Source of the DNA: a virus
IMG/VR virus record: IMGVR_UViG_3300048784_000047
Coordinates: 1 to 49,211 of that record
Reading direction: 5' to 3' (one strand)
Length of the DNA: 49,211 bases
The notes beneath the pieces were generated by a model. The model saw only the letters and a list, made by a program, of their open reading frames with translations, was not told the origin of the DNA and ran no database searches. Shown one piece after another: positions 25,301 through 33,545 of this stretch. The first letter of the stretch is position 1; each line of letters opens with the position of its first letter. A program made the translations under genes and the position numbers.

Positions 25301-27428
25301 TGAACTGGTTGACCATTACATGCCTCACTTGTTTAAAGACCCTGAAGGCGTTCGGCGGTGGCTCACTCAGCGCTACGGGAACAAGTGGGCTGATCCGAGC
25401 TTTATACACAAGCGCGGGTTTGATCTTTATAAAGAAGCAATGGAACAAGGCCACTTCAGTCCGAAGTTCACCAACCCAGAAGATATCATGCTTGCTCGCC
25501 AGCAAGCCTCGGATATTGCTCGTTATCGGACTGAGTTGTTGGCTGATCTTGAATCTAAGGGAGTCGCAATTAAGGCCAAAAAGGGGGCCGACCGCCCCCC
25601 GTCGCCAGAGTATCATTCTGAAAGCTGGCGGACGCCTACAGGAGAACGGTACTGGGTTGCCGAGGAAGCTTATCCTTTGATGAAGAATGCCTTAGATTCC
25701 AAGGGACTCTGGGACGAGAGCGGTTCGGCGCTGAGACAAGGAGTAAGCAAGACTTTCAAAGGTTACATGGGGGTTAAGAATCGGATTGTTCCGTTGAAGC
25801 TGGCGCTGAGTGCCTTCCACCCTATGCACGTTATGCACATTGACGCGGCGGCAGAAATGACTCGGGGGTCCAAATTGATGCTGGGCAAGCCCTCGATCGA
25901 AACGGTTGGGAACTTTATGATGACGATAGCTTCATCGGTTCCGTATACTACGGGACTGATGAAGTCAGCGCCATTTATCGGCAGCAACCAGAGACTCGGG
26001 ATGCCGCTACTGAGAGTTTTCCAGGGCCTCCGTGATGTGGAGTCTCTCAGTGGCGCGGAGAAATTTGCACTCAAGGATTTAACTGAAGGCGGCTTAATCC
26101 CCACCAGGCCGATGCAGGAAACAGCCAACGACTGGCGCAAGATGGTCGATGCCTGGCATAAGGGGGCGATTAGCGAGGCAGCGTTCCACGCTCCCTTCGC
26201 GGCGTTGACTGGAATGACTGGGTATCTTTATCACACTTGGATTCCTTCGTTGAAGATTGCCTCGTATCTGAAAGATGTGAAGGTAGCGAGGGAACTGAAT
26301 CCTGACTGGACGACGGTTCAGCGCCAGGTTGCTTTTCGAGGGATTTCTAGAAAGGTTGAAGCTCGCTACGGCGAGATGAACTACAACACGATGTTTATGC
26401 ATAAGACTGCCAAGGACATAGGTGTTGCAACGAATTTGTCCTTGGGCTGGAACCTTGGTATGTTGGATCAGTACGTCGGCGGCGCGATAGACGCGACGAA
26501 ATTGCTGACTCAAGACGGCACAATGAAACAAAAGATTGCCGCCGGGACAGCCGACCGCCCGATCTTTGCGATGTATTATATTGGGAGTGCGCTGCTGCTC
26601 GGCGCAGTGATGCACTATATGTTCACAGGCAAACAGCCCCAATCCCTCATCGACTACACTCACCCTGAATCTGGCGAAGTCGATGAGTACGGCAAGCCCG
26701 TTCGCCTGAACACCATGTGGTATACCAGGGAATTCGAAGGCCTTCACAAGCATATGGAGCAGCAAGGAACTGTTGCCGGGGTTTCGGACTTTGTGTTGAA
26801 CAAAGGCGCAGGAATCATGAGCATGGCGAAGGCGGCACTGACTGGAGTAAACAGCCTAGGCCAAGAGATCAGGGATTCAAATTCCCCGGCTTATAAACAA
26901 CTCGAACAGACTCTGGCGTCGGTTTTCTCTGAGGTTGAGCCGATTAGTATTGAAGCGATTGAACGCGCTACAGACCAGCCGGTTAGGCTCAAGGCTCTCT
27001 CGGTCCTGGGCTTTACGCCGGCGGGAAAGTATATTGATCGAACAGAGACTGAAGGAAAGATCAACACAGCCTACAATACCTTTGTACGGCCGGCGGAGAA
27101 GTCTTACACTTCGGTTCAGCTGGCAAAAACTGTCAAGGACCTTAAACAGTCCTACGAATCCAATGACCCTTCGTATTCAGACAAAATGGAAAAGGCGGCT
27201 AAAGAATTTGACCTGGACCAGAAAGATGTGCGGCGGCTGGAAAAGCAGTTCAACTCGCCCAAAGAGATTAACTTCGACCCTTCGATCTTTATGTTCCAAA
27301 AGCTTCCCTGGGAGCAGAAGAAAAAGATGCTGGGTGAAATGAAACCCGAGGAAAGGGAAAAGTACCTGCCGCACCTGAGTAAGCGGGATCAGCAGAAATG
27401 GGAACGCTCGCAGGATGGACAGGAATGA
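22359..27428 (+). CDS. Giant internal virion protein with HEXXH zinc-protease motif, 1689 aa
   Basis: This is the largest gene in the window. The N-terminus is Pro/Lys-rich; a hydrophobic segment (about residues 135-165) and an Ala/Lys coiled coil follow. A linker contains APSGYS twice and ERGTLGV twice. Residues 560-760 form a candidate protease with FIHEAVHAVTV (His685-Glu686...His689) and a downstream REFAAEAVSNPF acidic helix, consistent with a gluzincin. The C-terminal 800 residues are helical with membrane-like segments (YYIGSALLLGAVMHYMF). The position after two smaller ejection candidates suggests a P22 gp16-like ejected protein that works in the periplasm. Confidence 0.75.
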   Translation: MSTSLAELTDAPVPDQQVQDPQPKPKAKGTSLGDVVALGNAPLKPPVPPEPKGLPRMNTSSLSSAYSSSAKEGKPALNRALAWLEDFLGQSASSDGASGEYLQKQIEMQADAQKQMKEGYGFFEHAQGLLAPVEGFGGIAEMSLGAIAYVLSPVTTLLDQSFAKPVRMMIDKYVEPGSGREAVKDLVTLAPQFLIGGEGAETALAKTQRMAAETRKAAAENKIAVVKAKAQTAFDELAAKDSDAAHRLADYVSQVDPKTAKWLKAKIEKIQDKGAAALDEIGRAQADQELNELAGNVENIIKGKAYLEDEKNTGLVIGGKPSKTKGGSSGKSAPSGYSTIAHERPAAPEPTLEEQGLAVGAGKASPGKSKVKGAPSGYSELGLEKPEERGTLGVSLGQEATTKVQRRKGIRSTGDNVPRDALGREVPIYQKPVERGTLGVPLNEKGDPRKAIKKKVGPMPPPAESKIPDSTLFPGQQPVKNPKPSTVKSGPSDGPAGSGVNLITPEAAGASIRTAAKDVTEALNEMAGKPPESSESKGWDKVEPGDGHVSSPNKLMDHEVFWRQPIAQLSDSLRNSPLWDKMWEAHDNKKFMTAKGMLEHMIKAADRDKNGLMKRVLTKIHENIGDIPVVWVDEVKDPLTGDVRNADGMHTTYNRVQSSVIQMRLPKQRTLDYKDKYLLTKTFIHEAVHAVTVRELVYNPTGPFAKEIMQLYNEAVARAKALGVSHYGLRNVREFAAEAVSNPFFQEFLAHSFPDFKKSLPAPASLFDRVAKVIARLLGLKDTRDAQFFRKVLHVTEKLMDQQGGSTPKYTSKYLADSMEKGFRQHLVGKDAPTGDDILYFNMGIPVTRRQIAAAFDFTSALVNKIPGVEISKAKLGRLYEGVIETFNPEAKGPLARIAGSAIAQNFFKQYHKELLFWNSPKVQERRTYWNKMGEKPGMDFIHAFEKGLRFDNPVWEAARRAYKVWANEIYKQDMLTGFKYELVDHYMPHLFKDPEGVRRWLTQRYGNKWADPSFIHKRGFDLYKEAMEQGHFSPKFTNPEDIMLARQQASDIARYRTELLADLESKGVAIKAKKGADRPPSPEYHSESWRTPTGERYWVAEEAYPLMKNALDSKGLWDESGSALRQGVSKTFKGYMGVKNRIVPLKLALSAFHPMHVMHIDAAAEMTRGSKLMLGKPSIETVGNFMMTIASSVPYTTGLMKSAPFIGSNQRLGMPLLRVFQGLRDVESLSGAEKFALKDLTEGGLIPTRPMQETANDWRKMVDAWHKGAISEAAFHAPFAALTGMTGYLYHTWIPSLKIASYLKDVKVARELNPDWTTVQRQVAFRGISRKVEARYGEMNYNTMFMHKTAKDIGVATNLSLGWNLGMLDQYVGGAIDATKLLTQDGTMKQKIAAGTADRPIFAMYYIGSALLLGAVMHYMFTGKQPQSLIDYTHPESGEVDEYGKPVRLNTMWYTREFEGLHKHMEQQGTVAGVSDFVLNKGAGIMSMAKAALTGVNSLGQEIRDSNSPAYKQLEQTLASVFSEVEPISIEAIERATDQPVRLKALSVLGFTPAGKYIDRTETEGKINTAYNTFVRPAEKSYTSVQLAKTVKDLKQSYESNDPSYSDKMEKAAKEFDLDQKDVRRLEKQFNSPKEINFDPSIFMFQKLPWEQKKKMLGEMKPEEREKYLPHLSKRDQQKWERSQDGQE

Positions 27429-28744
27429 AAGTCCTGATCATGGATATTGAAGGCGGCGGGACAGGAGTGAATCTTGGACTGCGAGCTAAGGACTGTGATC
27501 ACGAGGTCCGGTACTGGATGCCGACGAGAGCCGGGAACCCGAGGCCTTATGCGGATGGACTTTTAGAAAAGCCGAAGGAATGGGAACCCTCAATGGACTG
27601 GGCGGATTTGATCGTCCTCACAGGGAATAATCGTTATGCCTCGTCACTGGCTGAGTACTTTGGTGCGGGCTATCCGATCTTCGGCGCGAATATCAAGGGT
27701 GCGGAACTTGAACTCGATCGAGGTAAGGGTCAAGAGACTCTTCAAAAATACGGGATCAAGACAATCCCTTATACGGTTGTATCTTCGCCTGAGGAAGGAA
27801 TTGCGCTCATCAAAGAAACGGGGAAAGCGTATGCGATGAAACCCTGGGGAGGGACCGAAGACTGTGCGCTGACTTATGTTTCCAGCGCCCCGGATGATGG
27901 AATTTTTACCCTGGAGAAATGGAAGCGCGAGGGGTTGTTTAAGGGTCAACTGATGATGCAAGAAAAGATCGAAGGGATTGAAATGGGGATAGCTGGGTGG
28001 TTTGGTCCAGGGGGATGGTCGAGAGCGCTGGAAGAATCTTTCGAGCATAAGAAGTTCTGCAATGATGACTTAGGAGCGAATACTGGTGAAATGGGAACTG
28101 TTATTCGTCATGTTACTTCTTCTAAGTTATTTGATCTGTTACTTGATCCTATTACGGATTATCTCCATTCTATCAACTATGTAGGGGACTGTTCGATAAA
28201 CTGCATGATTGATAAAAAGGGTCGAGCCTGGCCGATGGAGCTTACAATGAGACTAGGCTGGCCGGATTTCAACATTCGGCAGGAAGTGATTAAAGGGTGT
28301 CCGGTGACCTGGATGAAGGATTTGATTTACGGAAAGGATACGCTGGAGGTGAGTAAGAAGATTGCCCTGGGGTTGATTATGGCTCATGGGGACTTTCCGC
28401 ATGAGAATGATCCGCCAGAGAAGTGGGCGGATTTTCCGATCTATGGAGTGGAAGATGATAAGATGGAACACCTGCATATGCAGCAAGTGAAATGGGGAAA
28501 GGGTTATCTTTGGGATTCGAAGCTCTCGCGGCCGCCGATGTTCTTGACAGCAGGAACGTATCCCCTGGTTGTTACGGGTTCGGGTTCTACGGTGCTGGCG
28601 GCCGCTGATAAAGCCTACGACCTAGCCTGGTCCATCAAGTGGCCTTCCAATGTCCTCTTCAGAACAGATATTGGAAAGCGACTTGAGACCCAGCTCCCTG
28701 AACTTCATAAGCACGGGTATGCTGAAGGTATGAATTATGGGTAA
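27425..28744 (+). CDS. ATP-grasp ligase-like enzyme (PurD-like)
   Basis: The start at 27425 overlaps the giant gene by ATGA; the product has 439 residues, near the size of glycinamide-ribonucleotide synthetase. MKVLIMDIEGGGTGVNLGLRA is a PurD-like N-terminal domain. YGIKTIPYTVVSSPEEGIALIKETGKAYAMKPWGGTEDCAL corresponds to the ATP-grasp lid (KxFTKxF...iPta...VIKadGlaaGKGV), and NCMIDKKGRAWPMELTMRLGWPDFNI matches the magnesium-binding E-x-N/R end of the fold. The enzyme would couple ATP to amide or peptide bond formation. Its substrate is unknown and its place in a virion operon is odd. Confidence 0.75.
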   Translation: MKVLIMDIEGGGTGVNLGLRAKDCDHEVRYWMPTRAGNPRPYADGLLEKPKEWEPSMDWADLIVLTGNNRYASSLAEYFGAGYPIFGANIKGAELELDRGKGQETLQKYGIKTIPYTVVSSPEEGIALIKETGKAYAMKPWGGTEDCALTYVSSAPDDGIFTLEKWKREGLFKGQLMMQEKIEGIEMGIAGWFGPGGWSRALEESFEHKKFCNDDLGANTGEMGTVIRHVTSSKLFDLLLDPITDYLHSINYVGDCSINCMIDKKGRAWPMELTMRLGWPDFNIRQEVIKGCPVTWMKDLIYGKDTLEVSKKIALGLIMAHGDFPHENDPPEKWADFPIYGVEDDKMEHLHMQQVKWGKGYLWDSKLSRPPMFLTAGTYPLVVTGSGSTVLAAADKAYDLAWSIKWPSNVLFRTDIGKRLETQLPELHKHGYAEGMNYG

Positions 28745-29261
28745 AGCGGATTACTTTGAGAAAGGCGACTGGAACGCCCGGTGCTCGATGTGCGGGGCGA
28801 AGTTCAAGGCGTCACAGCTGGTCAGAAACTGGCAGGGGAAATGGCGGTGCCCGGACTGTAACGAGCCGAGGCAGCCTCAAGATTTTGTTCGCGGGGTTCA
28901 AGATGTTCAGACTCCGGCTTGGGTTCAGCCGGATGAGGATATTAACCTGACAGTTTGCACTTACAACGGGTGTAGTGCGATTCCGGGGTGGGCTGTTCCT
29001 GGGTGTATGATCCCTGGACGCACGGCGGTTCAACCAGTATGGGGACTCTTCGGAATGGAGTTTACTGCCGCGGTCGACAGCTTGACCTCAGGGACGCTGA
29101 GTGAACCGATCCTCTTTTTAATCGGGACGTACAAAACCACTTTTGGCGATGGTGAGATTCGGCAGGTTACTTACGACGGAATCAACGCGAGTTGGTATCC
29201 AGCCTTGGGAACCAGTCCGAATGGCATCACCAGCTGTTATACAAATATAGGAACTTACTGA
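28737..29261 (+). CDS. Zinc-ribbon protein, 174 aa
   Basis: The start overlaps the ATP-grasp gene by eight bases. Residues 15-43 form a zinc ribbon: CSMCG (Cys15/Cys18), then CPDC (Cys36/Cys39) after KWR. The C-terminal 110 residues are beta-rich with Cys residues (NLTVCTYNGCSAIPGWAVPGCMIPG) and look like a small fibre or decoration domain. The gene ends overlapping the tailspike start (TGATG). It may link the spike to the virion or act with the ATP-grasp enzyme. Confidence 0.65.
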   Translation: MGKADYFEKGDWNARCSMCGAKFKASQLVRNWQGKWRCPDCNEPRQPQDFVRGVQDVQTPAWVQPDEDINLTVCTYNGCSAIPGWAVPGCMIPGRTAVQPVWGLFGMEFTAAVDSLTSGTLSEPILFLIGTYKTTFGDGEIRQVTYDGINASWYPALGTSPNGITSCYTNIGTY

Positions 29262-31909
29262 TGACGTTTAATCCTAAAAACTTTGTCGATGGTGTCGGGC
29301 CGGCGGTTAGTGCGGCATTTCTAAATGGCTTGGATGAGACAGTTAATAATGTTCTCCAAGGAGCAACGACTGTATTGGAGGCGCAGGAAGCACTGGGAAT
29401 CGTGGCCGCTACCGGGGAGAATTATCTTTACTACGGAACGGATTCAGGAACAGGGCCTAATACTTACGTGGTTACGGCTGAGAATCTTCCTTCGCCGCCG
29501 ACCGAAGGAACCGCACTTCAATTCGTCCCGAACTCCACGAACGTCGGAGCCTCGACTGTCAATGGTTATGGAGTTATCAATCAGATTGGAACTGCACTAA
29601 CAGGCGGCGAGCTGTCGAATGTCGGGCCGGCGATTCTGATTTTTAATGGAACGAACTGGCAGGTTACGGCGACCGTAGGCGCCCAGCTAGGGAATGCAAG
29701 AACTGTGCCTGAAACCATAGCGGCAGAAATGCCACAGAGCACGCAGTATTCTCCCTGGCGAGGAAGTGATTTCCGCCGAGTTCCTGGGTCGAGCGGGAAC
29801 GGATCTTCGGATAACACGAATGCTTTCACGACTGCTAATAGCGTAGGAGCAGCGCTTTATATTCCTCCTGGAGTATATGCGGTTGCGAGTAATCTTACGA
29901 TTAGTGTTCCTCTTTTCTTTGATTATAATGCAATTCTCAAGCCCGCCGCCGGGGTTACAATCACGATCAACGCTCCGATTAGTGCAGGTCCGTGGCAGAT
30001 CTTCAACTGCTCGAGTTCAGGATCTGCGATTGCAGGAAAGATCAAAGCTCCAGCGTATTATCCTGAATGGTTCGGGGCAGTTGGAAATACGATCGTTGGA
30101 ACAAGTGGGGTTACTTCTACCACTTCCGCTGTGTTCACGGATACGAATGCTTCGTTTACAGCGGCTGATGTTGGAAAGACCATAGTCATTACTCCGCCTG
30201 GAAATTCTCAGCTCCCTACGTTTGTCGGAACGATTGCGAGTTATAATTCGCCTACGTCTGTGACGCTGAATATAGCACCTTCCTGGGCTTCAGGGGCTAC
30301 GTTTACTGCGGGGGCAACAGGGTATACTCTCACGGTGGCTGCTAGTCCGGCTGTTGTGGGAACTATTTACGCAGGACAGCCGATTACCACCGGCGGGACA
30401 GGGAGCATTGCCTACCAGCTTAGCGGGACTACAGGAGGCGCAGGGACTTACCAGCTAACCACTAGCCAGAGCATAACGACTGGAACGTCGATGGCTACCT
30501 CGACCACAGTTATGTATTACTACGGGACAGATGACACGGCGGCGATCTTGGCGGCGAACGCAATGGTTGGACAGTTGTCACAGAAACTCACTGGAACAGT
30601 TTATCAGAAAGGAGCGGATCAACTGAGTTTCCTGGGCGAAAACATCTATATGATGGGGAGTCTGACGAGTCCGGTTACGATCGCAGGAGCTTCGGGAACG
30701 TCGGCACGCCGGTGGAAAGGGGTTAATGGAATCGCTTCGATTGTGTTTGCAATGCCGAACAGCAGTACGGACTGCATTGACTTTGGCGGAGTAGGGAATA
30801 CCTCGACTGGCGGAACTCCGTCGTATGGTGGGCTGGAAGATCTGTTTCTAGACGCGTGTTATAGCGGGAGGGACTTGCTGGTCTATTCTGGGTTTCAGAA
30901 CACGATTCTCAGGAATGTTTGGCTGCAGCAGTCTGGACAAGACTGCTTATCAATGACTCCGAAATACTATTCTTACTTCCAGCAATCTCACAACGAAGGT
31001 CTTTACATTGGGCCGGCGGGACGGCACTGTATTTATGTGTCTCCTCAGTACGATGCTTCGCCGCCGCCGAACAGTTCCTTCGGAAACGAAACCGACTTTA
31101 TCAACCTGGTTCTTCAGTCCCCTTCGGTGCGACAAGCCAACGGGACTGGAATTATGTTTGGCGGTGCTGTTCCGAATACTCCAGCGTATTCCGGAGGCGT
31201 GGACTCTTGGGGGATTAAGAATTATAAATGTTCCACCGGCTGGAATGGAGATCCGAATTATGAACCTTATGGTTCGTGGTGCTGTATCAATACAACGAAT
31301 TTTATCTTCAACGAAGTAGGGTTGTATCTGGAACAGGGGTACTGTGAAAACGGAAACACGGCTCTCACAATCGGCCCGACTGTAGCGCCGATCAGCGCGG
31401 CCGCCGGAACAGGAGCTAAGATCTGGGTTGATGGTTTCTACAATTCGTTCTGGGGAAAAGGAGGGATTACTCACGCAGCGCATAGTGCGGCCTCCGTGTT
31501 TACAGTGGCAGCAAGTGGATCACAGGTTATTTATAAGCTCCAACCTTATTATACAGGGACTGTTGAGCTGATTCTTGCGATTAGTGACGCCGCAACTTCG
31601 GATGTTGGAACGGATTATCTACGGGTGACTATCTCCGGCGGCGGAGCTGGTGCGCCGACTTCCACGAACATTTTTAACAATTCCACCCTTCTGCCTGGGT
31701 GTACGATTAGCACTGTATGCTCGACTGGGATTTCTCCCCTTGGAGCTGGACGTTATACAATCAGTGTTACGAACAACTCTGGAGTAATGGGCGGAGTAAC
31801 AGGGACGATTTTCACTGTTACCTTTAACAACGTAGGTTCTGATCCTTTGACTCTCAACTACTCCGCGGTTACTAAAGACTGTGGCTCTGCGGTGGTCTAC
31901 TACTACTAA
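29261..31909 (+). CDS. Tailspike / receptor-binding protein with beta-helix region
   Basis: The start at 29261 follows the upstream stop by overlap. An in-frame ATG at 29192 is less likely because it lies deep in the previous gene. The product has 882 residues. Residues 1-150 form a probable virion-binding domain. Residues 150-280 contain DNTNAFTTANSVGAALYIPPGVYAVASNLTI, the classical start of pectate-lyase-like beta-helix spikes, and PEWFGAVG. The remainder is Gly/Ser/Asn-rich and ends in a beta-sandwich-like domain. It should bind or degrade host surface polysaccharide. Confidence 0.78.
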   Translation: MTFNPKNFVDGVGPAVSAAFLNGLDETVNNVLQGATTVLEAQEALGIVAATGENYLYYGTDSGTGPNTYVVTAENLPSPPTEGTALQFVPNSTNVGASTVNGYGVINQIGTALTGGELSNVGPAILIFNGTNWQVTATVGAQLGNARTVPETIAAEMPQSTQYSPWRGSDFRRVPGSSGNGSSDNTNAFTTANSVGAALYIPPGVYAVASNLTISVPLFFDYNAILKPAAGVTITINAPISAGPWQIFNCSSSGSAIAGKIKAPAYYPEWFGAVGNTIVGTSGVTSTTSAVFTDTNASFTAADVGKTIVITPPGNSQLPTFVGTIASYNSPTSVTLNIAPSWASGATFTAGATGYTLTVAASPAVVGTIYAGQPITTGGTGSIAYQLSGTTGGAGTYQLTTSQSITTGTSMATSTTVMYYYGTDDTAAILAANAMVGQLSQKLTGTVYQKGADQLSFLGENIYMMGSLTSPVTIAGASGTSARRWKGVNGIASIVFAMPNSSTDCIDFGGVGNTSTGGTPSYGGLEDLFLDACYSGRDLLVYSGFQNTILRNVWLQQSGQDCLSMTPKYYSYFQQSHNEGLYIGPAGRHCIYVSPQYDASPPPNSSFGNETDFINLVLQSPSVRQANGTGIMFGGAVPNTPAYSGGVDSWGIKNYKCSTGWNGDPNYEPYGSWCCINTTNFIFNEVGLYLEQGYCENGNTALTIGPTVAPISAAAGTGAKIWVDGFYNSFWGKGGITHAAHSAASVFTVAASGSQVIYKLQPYYTGTVELILAISDAATSDVGTDYLRVTISGGGAGAPTSTNIFNNSTLLPGCTISTVCSTGISPLGAGRYTISVTNNSGVMGGVTGTIFTVTFNNVGSDPLTLNYSAVTKDCGSAVVYYY

Positions 31910-31921
31910 CCAAGGAATGAA

Positions 31922-32107
31922 ATGAAAGATGCTCAAACAACCTTCAACGTTTCGCTTCTCACTTGGGGAGCCTGGATTGTGTCGAACGTGGATCTGATAA
32001 ATAAGTTCCTCCAGATGGCGGTGTTGTTGCTGGCGCTGGTAACGTCTGTGTTTTCATTGTCAGTGATTTGGGCCAAGCGAAAGAACGGGAGGGCTAAGAA
32101 TGAGTAA
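31922..32107 (+). CDS. Holin-like membrane protein, 61 aa
   Basis: The gene starts 12 bases after the spike stop, with AAGGAATGA as ribosome site. It encodes a short N-terminus, one clear transmembrane helix (LQMAVLLLALVTSVFSLSVIWA) and a basic tail (KRKNGRAKNE). A weaker hydrophobic stretch precedes it. This layout and the position directly before a lysozyme-like gene suit a class III-like or pinholin-type holin. It overlaps the next gene by eight bases. Confidence 0.65.
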   Translation: MKDAQTTFNVSLLTWGAWIVSNVDLINKFLQMAVLLLALVTSVFSLSVIWAKRKNGRAKNE

Positions 32108-32474
32108 GCTAGCCCAGTGCATTGCCCGGATGGAAGGGTTTGGGATTCCAGGGGCGGTTCCGACGGTGAAAAATAATCCTGGGGATTTGAGACATTCGCC
32201 GCAAGCGAGTCATGAGGGAGAGGGGCCAGATGATATTGGGATTATGAACAGCCCCGCCGCCGGCTGGCAAGACCTCGAGCGGCAGTTGAATTTATTCGCA
32301 ACCAGGGGGCTGAATCTAACAGACCTCGCTGAAGTCTACGCGCCGCCGAACGAAAACAACACAGCGAATTATCTCAATCTACTCTGCAACTGGTTGCACA
32401 TCAGTCCTTTGGCTCTGGTGAGTGATGCACTGAAAATTCCGAACGATCCGAACTTTCCCCTGGAGACACTATGA
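32100..32474 (+). CDS. Lysozyme / transglycosylase-like endolysin, 124 aa
   Basis: Residues 5-30 (CIARMEGFGIPGAVPTVKNNPGDLRHS) carry the NNPGDLR motif and an upstream Glu (MEGF) seen in small phage muramidase or lytic-transglycosylase-like domains. Then follow GWQDLERQLNLFATRGLNLTDLAEVYAPPNENNTANYLN, the typical second half of that group. No signal peptide is present, so the holin-like protein would release it. It would cut the glycan strands of host peptidoglycan. Catalysis is inferred from motif order only. Confidence 0.75.
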   Translation: MSKLAQCIARMEGFGIPGAVPTVKNNPGDLRHSPQASHEGEGPDDIGIMNSPAAGWQDLERQLNLFATRGLNLTDLAEVYAPPNENNTANYLNLLCNWLHISPLALVSDALKIPNDPNFPLETL

Positions 32475-32728
32475 AATTTTTGAACTTATTGCTTTGGATC
32501 TGGGTCCATTACGGAACCAGGATTCTCGGCGGCGTGACAGGAACGATTACGGTTCTGCTGACTCAGGACGTGATCCCTCCGTCGCATGTGAAGTATTATC
32601 TAGCCGCCATCGCGGTGCTGACGTACTGGCGCGGCCAGGGTAATGCCGATTCGATTGCCCAGAAAGTTGTTGATAAGCAGACCGCTGCGTTGATTCCCGA
32701 CCCTCAATCACAGGAGAAATTGAAATGA
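32471..32728 (+). CDS. Membrane protein of the lysis module, 85 aa
   Basis: The start overlaps the endolysin by ATGA. Two hydrophobic stretches are visible: an N-terminal one (FLNLLLWIWVHYGTRILGGVTGTITVLL) and a weaker one (YYLAAIAVLTYW), followed by a hydrophilic tail. It could be a second holin, an antiholin or a spanin-like partner; the lack of a lipobox argues against an o-spanin. Confidence 0.6.
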   Translation: MKFLNLLLWIWVHYGTRILGGVTGTITVLLTQDVIPPSHVKYYLAAIAVLTYWRGQGNADSIAQKVVDKQTAALIPDPQSQEKLK

Positions 32729-33015
32729 CTACTCAGAATGTTGGACAGCAGATCCTTGGACTGTTGGAGAATGATTTGTTGCTGGCGGCGGGGCCGGCGA
32801 TCATGACGTTTCTGACGAATGTGGAGAAGAATCCGGCGGGGGAGCCAGGGTACTGGATTCAGCTCACAGGGGCTTTGATTGCCGAGGCGCCGCAGTTGGA
32901 GCTGCAAGTGATCCAGCAGATTGTTGGGGCGTTGCAAGCGAAGCTGGCGGCGAAGCTCGCGAGCATTCCGCCGACTACCACCCCGCCGGCCGCTGTCATT
33001 GCTCCAGCGGTGTAG
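32725..33015 (+). CDS. Hypothetical small protein of the lysis module, 96 aa
   Basis: This gene overlaps the previous one by ATGA and has an AGGAG site. The protein is rich in Ala, Leu, Gln and Pro: a helical N-terminal part (QQILGLLENDLLLAAGPAIMTFL), a Gln/Leu helix (LELQVIQQIVGALQAKLAAKLA) and a Pro/Thr tail. I recognise no family. It may be an amphipathic or membrane-associated lysis helper. Confidence 0.55.
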   Translation: MTTQNVGQQILGLLENDLLLAAGPAIMTFLTNVEKNPAGEPGYWIQLTGALIAEAPQLELQVIQQIVGALQAKLAAKLASIPPTTTPPAAVIAPAV

Positions 33016-33016
33016 A

Positions 33017-33523
33017 ATGTCCAAGATCAGAATAGATTTCCTTCTAGGCAAGGATTGGAGTTCTAAGCTTATCGCCTGGTACGGAAACGGGTACGGCGGC
33101 TGGAGTCATGCCGCCTCGCTCTTACAGAGCGGGATGTACGTGGACTCCAGGGCGGACACGATTGCAGGCGTGCCGCCGGGAGTTCGGGTGAGGAATCCCA
33201 GGTCTGAGAAATGGTCGAAGCGAATGAGAGCCACGCTCGAAGTCGACGAGCATACTTATGTGAAATGGGAAACCAGTTTGCTCAATCGCATCGGAGAGCC
33301 TTATGCGAAGATTGCGATCTGGGAATTCATTACAGGGAAAAACGAAACAGTTAATGGAATGTGGATTTGCTCTGCCCTGGCGATCAACGCACTCCAGCAC
33401 GCGAAGATCATTCCCTTTCCACTCTGGGTGCCGGCGCATCAGATCACGCCGAATACACTGTTGACTGTTTGTCAGGTGGCGGGGTTTAGGATTACAGATG
33501 AGGATAATGTGTTCATGAATTGA
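33017..33523 (+). CDS. NlpC/P60-like (permuted papain fold) hydrolase, 168 aa
   Basis: The chosen start is the ATG at 33017, one base after the upstream stop. The open frame extends to 32921 but only over the previous gene. Residue His31 in GGWSHAASL and Cys118 in GMWICSALAI are in the circularly permuted order (His before Cys) typical of YiiX/LRAT-like NlpC/P60 relatives. YAKIAIWEFITG and the closing hydrophobic helix fit the same fold. Phages use such enzymes as amidases or peptidases on peptidoglycan. It is the last gene of the rightward arm. Confidence 0.7.
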   Translation: MSKIRIDFLLGKDWSSKLIAWYGNGYGGWSHAASLLQSGMYVDSRADTIAGVPPGVRVRNPRSEKWSKRMRATLEVDEHTYVKWETSLLNRIGEPYAKIAIWEFITGKNETVNGMWICSALAINALQHAKIIPFPLWVPAHQITPNTLLTVCQVAGFRITDEDNVFMN

Positions 33524-33545
33524 CCGCATATTGTGAACACATTAT
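33504..33545. promoter_or_regulatory. Palindromic operator, copy E, at the convergence point
   Basis: ATAATGTGTTCA (33504-33515) and TGAACACATTAT (33534-33545) form a perfect 12-bp inverted repeat with an 18-base spacer. The 8-base half sites (33509-33516 and 33533-33540) are again 16 bp apart, and the right inner CATA is kept. It overlaps the last codons of both converging genes, so here the element might act as a transcription roadblock or bidirectional terminator. Confidence 0.65.

Noticed and set aside
24801-25616. Antisense ORF (271 codons) opposite the giant virion gene
   Set aside because: Mirror frame of the sense gene; no operon context and no recognisable motif.
27425-28744. Reading the ATP-grasp gene as part of a Z-genome (2-aminoadenine) or host purine pathway
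   Set aside because: No PurZ, DatZ or other purine genes are present in the complete circle, and the gene is coupled to virion genes.
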